A DNA stretch of 64,000 bases from Gymnorhina tibicen (taxonomy: Eukaryota; Chordata; Aves; Passeriformes; Artamidae): contig VXAZ01001116.1 in assembly GCA_013399875.1 (NCBI GenBank), positions 640,319-704,318 of the forward strand, read 5' to 3'. The notes under the pieces were generated by a model. It did no database searches, was not told the DNA's origin, and saw nothing but the letters and a program-made list of their open reading frames with translations. Shown in pieces: positions 10,601 through 25,100 of the stretch. A program made the position numbers and the translations under genes. The first letter of the stretch is position 1. Every line of letters starts with the position of its first letter.

Positions 10601-13600
10601 TGGCTGCCATTCCAATTCATAAAAGTCATAATATTTTGCTCTGCAGAAACAAGTGATCCTGCAAGTAGTTACATTCAGCCTCCACTAATCTTTGAACACA
10701 GTTTACAGTTTTCCCTGTTTAAAAAATGCCCATGTTGTGATTTTCCTCATATTTGTGAGGTATTTATTCTCTAGATTGAAGAATCAGCATCCTTCTGACC
10801 CATAACTGATTTTTGTACCATTGTCCCAAGCCACTTAGAGCTCAGCTTTTGAGTCTACTAAGCCTAACAGTGCATTGGAGCACTTAAACATTGGCTTAGT
10901 GTTCAGCACACGTGCAATTGGCCCCAGCTGTAAGCACCTGCTCACATACTTAAATTTAAGTATGAAATGAAGTCCTCGGGTGGATCAGGGTTCATAGGTT
11001 CAGTCACAGCCGTGAGCCTTATGTTTTCCTCTGACATCCTGGGGTGCTTCTCAGTGCAGAACCACATCCATGCAGCACCGAGTTCTCCAGAGTCGGACCT
11101 AAAACACAACATTTCTTGTAATACTAGCGTGGGGGAACTCCGTGCCTTCTGTGTCCTCCAGTGCTGTCATTTAATTTCAGTAAAACCAAATATAGTGCTG
11201 GCAGACACACCCACCTGCCAGTCAGGGCATTAACAAGTAGCTGTCTGTAGATGTATCAAGTCATTTTACCAGTTCCCTGTTGAATAATTCCCCCATGCTC
11301 TTCAACCACCACCCTAGACACTCCCCAAATTAAACTAGATTTCCTACACTACTGTTGCAATAACTCTAACATACCTCCTAGATTGCTTTTCAGTACAATC
11401 GTCTGTTCCTTGTAGCATGGGAGAAAATACGGCCTGAAATATAAATTTGGAAATTAATAGAGTCCAAGCAATTATAAAACCTGATATCGGAATATATTAT
11501 AGTTACGGAAAGTATACCAGAGAAATTGGAATAAATTGAAAACTTGTAGGAGAGAGGATATTAAAAGGACAGTACAGTGAAGGGATCAAATTTACTCATG
11601 TGAATATCTGAGCAAACTCAAAAGTGGTAGTGCTGCACATGCTAAATGGTTAAGAGAATTTTAACATGAAATAATTGTGTCTCTCCTACAAAGCTCTTTC
11701 ATTTTCTGCTTACAAAAGTGGATGACTAGTGTCCCTGGAATTAGTGTCCCTTGAATATCAACTTTTTCCCATGCAAACTTGACAAGGAGTGATTGACTTG
11801 CAGTAAGAAAGCCGTAACCCAGGCTTTCTTGCACATTTATCTTACGTAGTTGCTTTTCTGATCTAGATAATTTCTGCAAATTTAATGAGGAATTCATATT
11901 TTTACTCTGGGTCAAAATATTAATTTACTTTCTAATGATCCCCTACTGAAAATGCAAAATATAAAAGCAAACCATACAAATTTTAAAGCCACTTATTCTC
12001 TCTCTGTTTTAAAAAATCCACTATCTTGCAGAGAATAAATACCAAATACTGAACCTAATCTTCAGAAATATGCGTTCAGTTTTATAGCACCTCCAGAGAA
12101 ACTGGAAATTGAATAAGACATTTAGATTAAAAAAATATTCTGGAAACTGATTGCTAAAGAGCAAGTTTTGGCTGGCATTATTTTTAATCCTTTATACATT
12201 TCTAAAAGGAATGGAAGGTGAGACATGTTTTGCAGATTTAAATAATTATGACACAGATTGGCTAAGGGGACTGGATTAGTACCAGTGGTGCCTGAAAGTC
12301 CCAAGTGATATGACCACTACAGCCATGCACAGTTGCCCTGTGTTACCCTGGAGTTACTGAAGTTACTCAGGTTTCTACCAGTGAAATATCCCAACATCTG
12401 GAGATTTTGTACATCAGGAAGCTGGAAGCTTGACTTGAGCATCTGACTCCAGAAAAATACGGAGCAAATTCAGTATTGCAAGAGACTGCATTGGCTCCCT
12501 CCAGGGCCGGGTCCCCAGCAGCAGCAAGAGTTACTGTGAGCTGCTTTAAAAGTTTCTTAAAATTCAGCTGAGAGCTTGGGCACAGAGCTCACAACTGAGT
12601 TAGGAGAAATAAGGACCTGAAAAATCTCTTTTGTGGACTTTCTGGACATGCTCCAAACACATGTGGTGTGAGCAGGCTCACAAGTTTAAAGCCAGACAGA
12701 TGCTGAGGCATCCATGGGCCTGGGGACTGCAACAATCCTTTGGAAAAATCTGTGAAACAGCCATAGTGGCCCAGTACCTGCCTGGCTGCAGAGACTGCAA
12801 GGCAAGCTGAAGAAGCTTGTTAAGGAATGCTTCCAGCAAAACTAAACAGAAAATATCATTGTAAGGGAAAAAAGGGAACACTTCAAACGCAGCCTAAAAT
12901 GATTATTCTGCAAATAAGTGCTGCCTTCATTGCAGTAAAAATACCTGTTAGCATGAAGCCAGCTGTGGAGCAGAACAGTGCATACTTTAACTTGTGAAGC
13001 AAGGGGAGAGAACCTTTGGGGTCACACACCAAAGCAGCACAGCACAGTGTGGGAGAAATCTGCTCCCCTGTCCACTTCCCCTGTGACATCCCCACAAAGC
13101 CTCTGTGCCTCAGGGGACAGCTCAGCCTCACAAGGACCAGCTGTGGAGAGAAGGGCCTCAGTCTCCCCCAAGCATTCCCTTGCCCCCATTCCCAGATTTC
13201 CCAGGGCTGGCATCCCCCACAGCATAGCAAGGCACAATGTGTGGGCACCTGCCTGGCACATCTCCCAGGCCCCAGGTACCTTCCTCAGCACCCAGCTTCA
13301 GCAACAAAAAAGAGAACTCAGTTGTCCACAGTAGGACACTATTCCCACTTAGGGAATATTTTGCCAAGTTTCTTTGAAAACAAAACAATGACGTAAATGC
13401 AGACCAGCCAGCCCATGCAACAAATTCCTTCTTCCCTTACAGCCACTTGCATTCCTGAGTTCAGGGAGCAGGACTTAAAAGCAGACAGGGTCCTCTGGAG
13501 GGAGCCAGGCTTTGGAGTTTGCAGAGTCTTTGAACACTGTGTTAGCTCCAGCTCCTCCCTGCTGTCTCCTCCGGAAACTCCTGAGAGGAGGATGCAATGG

Positions 13601-16600
13601 GCTGTCCCCTGCATGCAGGCAATGCTGCTGCAGGGCTGGGACACCCCAGACCTGGCTCTGTCAGCCCATCTGGTCATGTCCAGAGGAAGGGTTCTCAGGC
13701 TTGGCAGCCTTCTCCAGTGGCTGTATGGTGCTCCTCCCCTGCCATCACAAAGCAGCTCTGTCTTCTGCTGAGTACTGCCCGCCACAGGAGGAGTTTTAGC
13801 ACTACTCAGCATGCTAAAGGATTGGGATTGTACTGATGTTATACTTCCTCTCCTTAGATGGTTTCCTTTGTGAAACTGCCAGGAACGAAGGTTGAACTTT
13901 GTTAGGTGTTGCAAAATCCAGTAGCCTGGCAGGGGAGAGGCTGCCACTGCTCCCTGTTCCCAGGGCCATCCCAAAGGGACCTGAAGGTCCATGCTGCCTG
14001 CTGGGAATCCATGGGACTCCAGGGGTCATTTACACCAGATTTCCAGTCCCTCAAGTAGCCAACTCTCAGAATCTCTGAACTCTCCAGTGCCCATCCCAGA
14101 GTGGGGGTTGTTTGCCTGACTGGGCTACTGGAGCTTACCCTCTTGCCTTCCCTTTTTCCCCCATGTTCTTCACGTGTGCGTGGGGATGGTCTTTTAATCC
14201 CATCGTTTAAAAAATTGTTAGTATCTCCACTTTATGCTGAAATGAGAAGATTGACTAAGGAAACTATAATTCGGTGGGTATTTAAATTTTACTGGTATTC
14301 ATGTGATCAGTAAAAATATGTACCCTTTAAGAATATCTTCATATTTCCACACCATAATCATAACTTGCTTCAGATGGGCTGAGATTTATCACAAAGGACT
14401 AAGGAAAAGATCATGCTGTTCCTACAGCTGCTGCCTTATGTCTCTGTTTTCCTCTAATGCCTGGCCATGTACCCCCCAAACCAGAAAAAGCTTCTCTTGT
14501 TAAGCAACTGAAAATCTTGGGAGTGAGATATAGAAAGACACTGTGCACCTAGTTTCATATTTGAGACATTTCCAGATGATTTTTGTATTTCCATTTAGTA
14601 GGTCACTTACAAAGAAAAGAATATAAATTATTAATGGAAGAATGGATCTCTTTTTTTCTTTTTTATCACTCCCACTGGGCTCTGATCAGCGGAGTTACAC
14701 CAGAGATGAACTGTACCACAAGCACATTTTTTTACAGTCTACTGTGTACTAATCAAAATACATAAGCAACTTGTTAATCAAATTATTTCAGAAGTTGCAT
14801 CCTAGTGTTCAGTGATTGTTTTAGCTCATCACTTCCAGGGCAGAATCAACTTTCAGGTTATTTTCTTTTTTGTCATTCTGAAAGTGTATGCACTTCTACA
14901 ACATAGAGGAAAAGAATAATGTTCATGAATTCACAGTAGAGATTTTGTGTCATCAAATGTTACCTTTTCATGCTGGCATATGTTATTGCTCTTAAATAAT
15001 CAGACCTTCAATCTGTGCCAGTAAAAGTATTACCATGATTATTGGGGAAACATTTTTTGCAGGTAAAACCCACTCTGAAAGGCCAAACTGTAGCTCTCAA
15101 CTTACTGAACTCAGTGGGACTTAAGTCCAGGAACTAAATTTCTGGAAAATTCAGGTGAAAAAAGGATCTGTCTTTTTGATATCACACATCTCCTTTTCCT
15201 TTCCATCTCTATAGTTAAAAGTACTGAGTTTGTTTCCAGTTATCTTTTATTAAGCTTGTGTAATAAATTGGAGTCTTTAATTACAGAAATAGAAATATGA
15301 AAAGCAATTTGAAACACAGAATGATTCTTTCTGCCACCAGAATAAAGTATTATTTGTAAAAGACATCAGGAGAGGAACAGCTTTTCACAGTCACAAGTGG
15401 CAATTATACACTAACCTCTCCAGGAATCTCCATGGCCACTGAATGCTATCAATGCTTCTGTGAAAAATCCCCTCGTTAATGTATTTCAGCATCTCTCGTT
15501 AGCACTAAAATAGGTTATAGCCTATTTACAAAAGAAAACACTGGAAAAACACTGGCAAATCCACAAAGGCCACAGTTGACATCCAGAGGTTTGTGAAAGT
15601 CTAATGACTGAAAAGCTCACTACTGCTGTTGCCAGGTGAGCAGTGAAGGAAGCATGTCTGTAGACAACTTTTATTTGACAATTATGTGGTCTCTTCTATG
15701 GAGTTTTTTAATGTGCAGAAGCAGGTGGCAATGCCTAAAATACTAGGTCGTGTTTACTGCCTTAGGTGGAAGAAGATGACACTGGCAAAAGGAAGTGTCT
15801 GTAAAAACCACTCTGGAGCAAACACAAATTTTAGATGCTACTCAGTGGGAAGATGTGTGGTTCAGAAAGTGCAGGGAAATATTATATTACAAGAGTTAGT
15901 GCAAGCTAAGTAATGAAAACCATGCAGAAGCACATTCTGCAGTTATTAATCATTTTTCTATCACAACTATCATTTTTATTAGCTACAATACTAATTGAGT
16001 TTCTTTGCAGCTACTTCAGTTCCTCTCACTATTAGCAGAAGAGATATTAAATTGCGAATCAGAGCCTGTGGTGATCTCATGGAGGTAGGTTCATAATGAA
16101 GGAATAAAAGTGCCCATTTCTGCAGCTATGCTTCATGAAGCCGCAGAGCGAATTTACTGGGATCTCACTCAGTTTTCAGCTTCTGAAGCTGACAGGTAAA
16201 TGTTTACATGCCACAGGAAAATTAGGAAGAGTGGGGAGAAGCATGATATATAGGAACCAGTTATGGTTCTCATCCTGCCCTGAGCTTATTAGAGCCTTCT
16301 TAGGAGAGAGCTAGTGGAACCCAGGCAGGAACAGTGCCTGAGCCCACTAAGCTGCCTTTTGTCACTTAAAGCCGTGCTGGCTGGCTGCATCCTCTGCTCA
16401 CAGGGCTTACAGGCAGAGTTCCCTGCAAACCTGACATCACCCCATGAAGATGTCAGATCCTGAGCTGAGTCAGGATCAGTTTTTCTTTTCCACGTAGCAC
16501 AAGAGAATAGCTGCACAGGAATTCTGAGCAAAACTGTCTCCTAATAATGTTTTTTCCACATGAAAACCAGCCTGGCAAATATCCCCTGTGCCATGTCACA

Positions 16601-18139
16601 ATTATCAGTTATTATTTGGCAAGTTGATCAATTTTCAAATAAAAACTCAGCTGCATCAAAGTTCTGCAATAATGATCTGGTCTCTTTTTTTACTGTAAAA
16701 TATTTTGTATGCATTTGTATATATTTGATTGCTACATTTCTGAAGTTAAAAAGTTATCAGGAAATGCTGTTAGTAACTGACTTTGGGGCTAGAAAGTGGG
16801 AGTAGATACGAAATGTAAACACTGGAATGTCCCCTGCTATCTGGAAGGATTTTGCATGCAGTGAGCTGTAAGGTTTGGCATGTCTGATATCCAAGATCAA
16901 AGTTACCTGCCTGCAGGTCTGTCCATTGTGGACACAGCCAGGTTAATCACAAGTTGGTTTATGCAGGTGAGGAGGAAAAGGGATTATGAGCTCCAGTAGC
17001 ACAAGGTGGTGAAGGAACCAAAGGTGACTAAAGCTGTAAAATGTCATTTGTGCCACCAGGTGGACTGAACCAAATGGCTGCCAGGAAGAGGCCAGGCATG
17101 AACAACTCTGTAAGCAGCAGAGGAGCAAGAGACTGACAATGACTTAGTTCAGAACAGGAGAGTCTCTATAAGTGAAGCAAACAGCCAGTATCAATGAATC
17201 AAACTTATTCAGAAAGGGAGGAGAAAGTCCATGTGTTTGCTTGCTCATCTTTGGGGTTTTAGCAGAGTTTTATTTCCTGCAGAGCTATATGTTCTGTGTT
17301 CTGTTGTAGGATATGTTCTTAGACCTCAAAGTCACAACAGGCCTTACCTCTTTCAGTCTGTGAAACTTCACCTAACACACATTTGCATGGAGCAGTAACT
17401 GCTTTTGATTAAAACTGTCTTTGTTATGAATGGATGATGTGGGTTTAAATCAGCTCCTGTCTGTTGCCCAGGCCTCTGGCAGCAGGCAGTCACATTATTG
17501 AGGTGGCCAGCACCCCAAAAATCCACTACCATTTGCAAGTGCTTCAATAATGGCTGATTCGTTCTATTATAAAATGAATTATTTATTTATAGACACAAAA
17601 CTAACAAACATAAGACTTAAAACAGACTATTACCACACAGGAATAAGATGAAAAGAAAAAGGCATACTAGTATTTACACGCAGAATTAAAGGTACCATTG
17701 AAATTACAGCTAGCTGAGAAATAGTATAACTTAGGATTCAATGTTTCTTACCGTCCAATTGTCTTGGTGAGGTACACATCAAAGTCCTTTTCCTCAATTT
17801 CCAGAAAAGTAACCTGGAGTTGGTCCAAGGCTCCAGGGAGAAATCTCACACATCTCCACAGAGTGTGTAAGAGACTTCTACCTCTGTAATAATTGTGTGG
17901 ACTTTTATAGACATAAGAACCGTGTCTTTTGGTCAAGAATATTCCTTTCATCTCTTCTCAAATTTGCTTTCCAGACTACGATGTGTATTCAGGGCTTGGT
18001 CTCAAACCCTTCGGGAGCCTGGAGGTGATCTCCTGCTGAGCTCTCTGACCTCCTGCTAAGCTCTCTGGCTCCTCACTGGGCTATTCGTCTGGCCTGAGTT
18101 ATCTCTTCCAGTGCCCCAGCCATGAGAGAGGGGGGATGT
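7626..18139. other. Intergenic DNA, no confirmed gene
   Basis: About 10.5 kb without a recognised gene or clear transposon. It includes GC-richer patches (about 9180-9430 and 12980-13800) in which frames are open on both strands. The longest is a 217-codon minus frame at 13339-13992 with no recognisable domain. An exon-like segment at 16011-16084 is treated separately. I saw no CR1 3' end in this stretch. Confidence 0.45.
16011..16084 (+). other. Possible orphan exon with splice signals
   Basis: A 74-base segment is preceded by TTTCTTTGCAG and followed by GTAGGT, both good splice consensus sequences. One frame is open throughout and reads roughly TSVPLTISRRDIKLRIRACG, which I do not recognise. 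No neighbouring exon of the same kind was found. It may be an exon of a long non-coding RNA or a chance match, since such signals occur often in 64 kb. Confidence 0.15.
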
Positions 18140-18640
18140 CCTGCCACACCCTGTGCTCAGTTTTGGGCCCCTTGCTACAAAAGAAAAACAATGAGGTTCT
18201 GGAGTGAGACTGGAGAAGGGCAGCAAAGCTGGTGAAGGGTCTGGAGCACAAGTCTTATGACTATTGAGCAGCTGAGTTAGTCTGGAGAAGAGGAGACTCA
18301 GAGGGACCTTATCACTCTACAACTGACTGAAAGGAGGGTGTAGCCAGGTGGAGGTCAGTCTCTTCTCCCAGGCAGCTGGTGACAGGAAGAGAGGACACAG
18401 CCTCAAATTGCATTGATGACGTTTATGTTGGACTTCAGGAAGAATTTCTTCACAGAAACTGTGATTAAGTATTGCAATGGGCTGCCCATGGAGGTGATGA
18501 AGTCACTGTCCCTGGAGGTGTTCATGAAATGACTGGATGTGGCACTTAGTGCTATGGTCTAGTTGCCCAGGGGGTGATTGGTCAAAGGTTGGACTCAGTG
18601 ATCTCAGAGGTCTTTTCCAACCTTAATGATTCTATGATTC
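18140..18640 (+). mobile_element. CR1 LINE fragment with intact 3' end
   Basis: Runs from a GTGCTCAGTTTTGGGCCCC block through GGACTTCAGGAAGAATTTCT and GGGCTGCCCATGGAGGTGAT to the terminal GATTCTATGATTC. These are standard landmarks of the CR1 ORF2 end and 3' tail. The element is 5'-truncated, as is usual for CR1. The reading frame is broken by stop codons, so this is a dead copy. Confidence 0.92.
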
Positions 18641-21600
18641 CTAGACATCAAATGTATTTTTCCTGGGAGGTACTTACACATTTGGAGAAAATCATCTCTC
18701 TTTCCTTTTTGATAAACCTAACCATAGCAATCTCTTTAAACTTGATATTATTAGACTTACTTTGCAGTGTCTAATCATATTTGAAGGGTTTTTTTGGCAG
18801 CCAGTTGAATTTTTTCAGTGTTTGTTGTTTGTTCAGTGTTTGCCCTAGGACTATTTACACATATTTGATGAATTTATAGAGAGAAAGCCCCTTCTCAGCT
18901 TCCCTTCTCTTAGACTGAGGAAGCTGAACTCCCACCTTGTAAAGCAGACTTGCCACTCCTCCATTCTGCCAGCCTTTTCCTGCAACACAGGACACACAGA
19001 TAGCCCCTTTCTTGACCAGGAGTGACCAGAAATACACACATACATTTTATTCATTATCTTTCTCCCAAATCAGTGATTTTTCTTACAGAAGTCTCTGTAG
19101 TTTTTTTGGGTTTGTTTTGGTTTGTTTTGTTTTTTTCAGGAGCTGCTAAATACTAACATTTGTGCATCTGTGCCACATAATTATTTGCCAGTCTGAACTT
19201 TACAGTGTTCCCTCTGTCTTTGGCAGTAAATAAGTTCTGGAATATTCAAGGAATGTCTTTTTCAGTCATTCCCTTGTTGTCCATATCTGCGACCTGGTAT
19301 ACAGTGATAACCAGCAATCCAAGTGTGCTGCCTGTGCCAGCAAGCCCTGCTGGCACTTCAGATGGATGTGCTTGAGAATGACTGGGACAGAACAGGCTTC
19401 TGCAGGGACCTGAGAAACCCCTCTTCAGTTGTCATTTGTAGCTAAATAGAGACACATCCATACCTCAAAAATACCTCATAGTCATATTTATTCTCTCTCT
19501 CAGAAACCATAAACTAATTCTTGCTGTTTAACTCTGGTTATTCACTGAAAGAGGGATCATTTACTCAAGGACTGAAAACTTCAAGTCACCTCAGAAGTCT
19601 AAAGATCTGAACCCAGTGCTCCTCTCAGACACAAAGAATCCTCTTTCTTAGGGATCAGCACCTAATAGCCAAAACCACTGAAAAATACCTGGGAAGTTTA
19701 TTCTTTGCAGTAGCTTTTTTTGATACCTCTGTGTTTGAAGGCAGTCAATCTGTTTTTCAGGGAGTTAGTGCCATGGGATGTGGCTGTTGGATAGCCAAGG
19801 TCATTTTGAAATGTGTGTTTCTGATTGAGGCATACTAAGGCGCCTGTGGTGCAAAGTTGAAATCATTTAGTGTGTCTTCACAGAGTGCACACATAAAGGA
19901 ATCAGTTTAGCTTTTGGGTTCCCTGTATTTAACTCACTGGTAGCTACTTCCCCAAACAATAGGAGCATCAGCCATCAAATGATTGCTGCATTCAGCTGTA
20001 TTTCATTGAAGTGAAATTGAAAGTCCTGATAAAGAAAGGGGAGAGACAAGATCTTGTTTTATCATTTTGTTGACTTTCCTCTTCTAAAGAAAAAAGAATA
20101 AATTGTAATTAATAAAATAAAACAGTTCTTCAAGTGAACACCTCTCTAGGTATTAACAGTAGATAAAATGTTCTAAAGGCTGTCAGAATAATAAAAATCT
20201 TATTAAAGAAATAGAAAAATGGCATCTTATATGACTCAAAGTCTCAGACTTCTGTTGCAAATTGATGCCTAAACGTCATGCTCAGCAAGCAAAAGGGCAC
20301 ATTTCTGCACCTGTGTTTTCAAATATCCTACAGTACAGCTTCAAAAGAAGCCCTGCTGTGTAACATCTAGGCTCGGTGCAAGACCAGCCACTGAGATCAA
20401 TACAGACGCTCAGAACCCTGTAATACTTATAGGCCATTACAGCAATTCTAAAATCAATGGAGTATTTAACAAGGTGCTAATGTAACTCCATGGAGACTAA
20501 GATAGCGAGCCAGCCACAACATGCTTGTGACAGATTTTTGCAGAAGCATTTTCAATTACTGTTTATTTTTGAAGAAAGGATAAATAGCAGTCTTCTTTGT
20601 GCCTGGCATCCTAAACAACACCCCGTCCCCAGCCTGCCCGACTCTGCAGCTGACACGGTGCTGTACTAAGGCTGCTGTGCTTGAACCAGCCCGACTGCTG
20701 AGCCAGTCCTATCCAGCAGTGTTCCTCAAGGCAGCTCACTGCCTACACCCAGCATCCAGTGTCACTGTTCTAGTACACTGCCAGAGATCTACCAGAGATA
20801 AAAAAGCAATGCTCAGAGCAACCTCTTCAGCTGCAGCCAGTTAAACTCCCCCAGAGCGACCTATATAGAGCATTCCTCAAAGGTCACTTCTAACTTAATG
20901 TAGGCCAGTAAACTACCCCTTCTTAACATCTAGTGCACATAGCAGATGCTGTGGCAGCAATATTGATGGAAAATTCTCTCTCTGCATGGAAACACATGAC
21001 CTGCAACTGCAACTTTTTGATCCCAAAGGGAGAAAAGGGACAAGAGAACTGGAATGATGCTGCTGTAATCAGTAACCTCGTTCATCCAGTCTTAGGCAGT
21101 GAGTAGATGCCAGTCCTTTACAACAAAGGCAGTAAAAGAAGTTCCCATTCTGTCTATCCTCCCTCACTGCAATTTTCTGCACCCAGTTGTGTGAGCATCT
21201 GTTGGAAAAATATTCTAAACAGGACCAGTCAAATGACTCTGTTTTTAAAAGCAAAAACAAATTTAAAAAAAACAAAACAAACCACCACTCCAAAATAATT
21301 TACCTTGATCCTATTGCACAAGTGGTTTGGATCATGGGCAACAGGCAATTGCGCTTGTGAGACCAGCTGCAGGCAGGGTGTGGAAAGCTTTGCATCACAA
21401 GAGAAAATTGGCATGGAATCATGGAACCTGAAAAACCACTTTATGATCATTGTCTTACTCCCAGAGACCTCGCTTCTGGAGAGCTCATAAATCTGTCCTC
21501 TCTTCCACCCTGTTCAGCTGCTATAACAGACTGTTGGAGGATGCCCCTATGGTACAAATTAGGATGCAAGCACTATACTGATGGACTTGGGAAACCTTTC

Positions 21601-21802
21601 GTTCACATTCAGGAATCTTTATTATGTTTCCTAATCTATAGAAACTGTTGCTCCGAAGTTTTTTCTGTGATGTAGCATTTGCACACAGGAATTTGAGACT
21701 GCAGAGAGAAAAGAGAGGTTAATCTTTTAAAAAATAAAATTAGGGAGTCACTCAAAAAGGTAGATGCAGCTTGCAATGGTTACTTCATGCTTTATATCTT
21801 AG
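18641..21802. other. Intergenic DNA, nothing recognised
   Basis: No gene, RNA gene or clear transposon was recognised. The open frames are all short (81 codons or fewer) and the sequence is AT-rich. Confidence 0.45.
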
Positions 21803-22108
21803 GAATCATAGAATTAGAGAATGGTTTGGGTTGAAAGGAACATAAAGATCATCTAGTTTCAACCCCCCTGCCACGGGCAGGGACACCTTCTGCTAAACCA
21901 AGTTACTCAGAGCCCCATCCAAACTGGTCTTGAACACCCTCAGGGATGGGGCACCCTCAGCCTCTCTGGGCAACCTTTATTGTGAGGGCCTCACCACCCT
22001 CACAATAAAGAATTTCTTCCTAATATCTAATCTAAAACTGCTCTCTTTCAGTTTAAGGCCATTCCCCCTTGTCCTATCACTACCTGACCTTGTGATGAGA
22101 ACTGAGAG
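21803..22108 (-). mobile_element. CR1 LINE fragment, 3' end
   Basis: Starts on the plus strand with AGAATCATAGAATTAGAGAA and GGTTTGGGTTGAAAGGAAC, followed by a GATCATCTAGTTTCAACCCC block, CACCACCCTCACAATAAAG and CCCCTTGTCCTATCACTAC. This is the reverse complement of the CR1 tail and ORF2 end. The element is truncated after about 300 bases. It is a dead copy. Confidence 0.93.
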
Positions 22109-25100
22109 TAAAGCAGACAGGTGAAAAAGGCTGAAGTATTGGGCTTCATATCCCCCATCCAGTCAATATCTGAAGCTGTGGGATTGAACACAGATTTCCT
22201 AGAGGGAGACTGTTTCCTTTTTCACTCATCCATCTTGCTTCCCTCCTCTTCTTTCTCCCTCATCCTTGTCACTTTTTATCTGTTCCATGAATCCTGCTTT
22301 CATTTGAGATGCTTTAAATTCACTAATCTAGTAATTTTTATGGTTCAGTCTTCTACTGGAAACATTAATTGCATCAGAGCTTTGTCTGTGAATGCTTGAT
22401 CCCACACAAAGTAAACAGTGCATTGCGAGGAGCCACAGAAGAGATGGTGGATACCATCACATTTAAACCATGATGCTGCATGAAGCCATGGGTACCTAAA
22501 CTCAGGGTGTTTTCAGGTGATGTTCTCAAGCTCTTTTCAATGGAATATGATGCTGCAGTCAGTAGTCATTCAAGGCAATACTGAATTGTGGTCAAATTCT
22601 TTGAGTCTTGATTTCAAGCATCTGGAATTATCTACTGCCTGGCAATAATTAGACACACTTCTGAAAAACAAGCTCTTTTTACTTGGCTGCTAATACTAAG
22701 TATTAGGATATTCTTAGTTCCTGGTATAAAGTATTCCTCTAAGATTGTTTTTATAACATGTATCAAGCTACAATTATAAATCAAATAGCTTTACAATTAA
22801 AAGACATACTTGGCCTTTTCTATCTTGTGAACATTTGCATGAAATTGGAGCCTTGCTGTGGGGTTTTTTTACATAATTGAACCTTTTCGCAAATCCCTCA
22901 ATTAAAATGTGTAACAGCTTTTTATAAAAAAGAGCACAGATTAATCAAAAAAAGTAACAGCCCAAATTGTCACTGATTTGTTGCATCTGTGTTTCATTGT
23001 CACCTAGTTATAGACCTGGAAAGTAATGCAGAGGTGCAGATGACATTTCATTCTTCTTCACTGATGTCACTACATACTCCCAGCACTCCTCCGCCTATTC
23101 TCCTTCAGGACAGCAGAAACAAGTTGTTCCTTCGGAGCATGAGTGTTATTTGCAGCTCACTGATAATATCTTTCTACTAAACTACTGTTTTACCTGGTCT
23201 TTACCATTAAAGGTGTTTATGTCTGCATTAATACAGCCCTTCTCTTCTCCACAGCCCTATACATCATCTGTCAAAGGGATTTCTACTCGAATGGGATAAT
23301 ACATAATCCACTTTGTAGGACAACAAGTTATCTTTATCCCTTCTATCATAGTACTACCTAATTTGAGAGAAAATTCATTTTTATTCTGTCAGAGGCTCCA
23401 GCCTTCTCATATTTGTCTGCAGCATAGCATGGTGCAGTAAGCCTATGACAAAACATGAATTAATTTTTTGTGGCTGCAGGAAAAATCATGTGTGCTGTAG
23501 GCTGCAGTAATTGGGTGATCCTACTGGGACACTCTGATTGTCACTGCAGGATTTGAAGTGGCAGGTGTTTAGTTGTGATGCAGATTCATCTTCTCGTGCC
23601 TGCACTGCCTAACAGCATGAAGGCAAATCCAAAGCTTCCAAAAGTCTGTAAAACTCTGATAATCCTGCTAGGATTTATTGCAATGGTTCAAGAAAGAGAT
23701 ACAAGCAAGTCCTACAATCAGACAAAAAAAAAAAAAACAACAACTTTTTTTTAAAGATAAGCAAGTCCACTCTAAAGGAAGAAAGCCTGTAATTCACCTT
23801 AAGTACTATCCCAGGAGAAACTAATTCCTTTCAGATGCAGGGTCAAGTTTTATGTGGAGTCATCTTGACCTGTAATCAGTTTGGCTATGGATAAACATAC
23901 GTACTCTAAGGAACCATGGAGCAAAGATGAAATATGATCACTAACACATCTAGTCCAACTTTCTTGGAGCTCTGTGGAAAAGCTGCCACTGATTCTGATG
24001 GGATTTGGATGTAATTCTGTCATTCAACACAGGTGCTTTTATTCAGGACATTTTGGTTCTCTCAGTGTCAGAAAAAATATGCAGCCCACCTTATCATCAG
24101 GAGAAACCAGAAAAGCATGGTACTTCTCAAAATTAGGCTAGAAAATCTTCTAGAAAGAGTTGTGTTATCTCCAAATGAGTCCTTCTCTGCTGGTGGTGAA
24201 CACTAGTTCAAGTGCTAGCTTAAATTGGAAAAGGGTTTTCAGCACAGTTAGAAAAAGCAGGAAGAGATTTTGTGAAGGTGGAGGTTTCTACTTTTGTCCT
24301 TCCATGAGTGGCACTTTGTTTAACATATGAATTCTGAGGTACTCATTGATGACAGCCATCACTCGCCAGTGGTTCCACTTCCTAAAGTGGAGGGAATAAA
24401 AATACATAATTGAGTTTTGCAATGGTCAGTGCATTAACAAAATAGTTCCCTATTTCAGTGATTTCTATAACTACCAACAAAATGTCTCAAATTGCTCTTT
24501 CTCAGACACACCAGCTATAAAACTGAATTCATTTCACAGCACTGAGATCCATGGGCTAAGTTCTTCTTGGTGCATGACAAACAGGGCCATAAAAAAAATT
24601 TAAATCATATTTCTGATTGTTGGAGCCTTGGAAAAGATGTAAAGAAAGAAGAAAATATCACTTTCCATGACTTGAAGTATTTCAATTTCAACTTCTGACT
24701 GGAAGAGAAGTTAGAGGGAAGTTGCAGGGCCTTTGAGGCAAGGCTAGAAGCAGCTGTTTAAATCAGATCGAATAAGATAGTCATACCAATCCACTCTGAC
24801 CATAACGACATTGGACAGTAGATCAATGGCTGAGCATAACTTTGGCACTCTATATAGCCTGTTGATAATTTTTTGTTTCACAAAGTTTGTGTCACAAAAC
24901 AGTCTGAAAATGAAAGCAAAATTCCTTGTGGAAAAAGTCAATATCAATTATTCTTTCCACTAAGCAAAAAGGACCCCACATATTCTTGTCAGACTGGATT
25001 TAGCTGGAATATTTGTGGTTTTCAGATGGCTTATCCTCAGCCCCCAGCAGAATAGACTCCTTGAAGTTTTCCACAGGCAAAGCTAATCCTAAACTCTTCC

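Noticed and set aside
13339..13992. 217-codon minus-strand open frame
   Set aside because: Longest frame in the window, but no domain, no splice context, and the plus strand is also open; best explained by local GC content.
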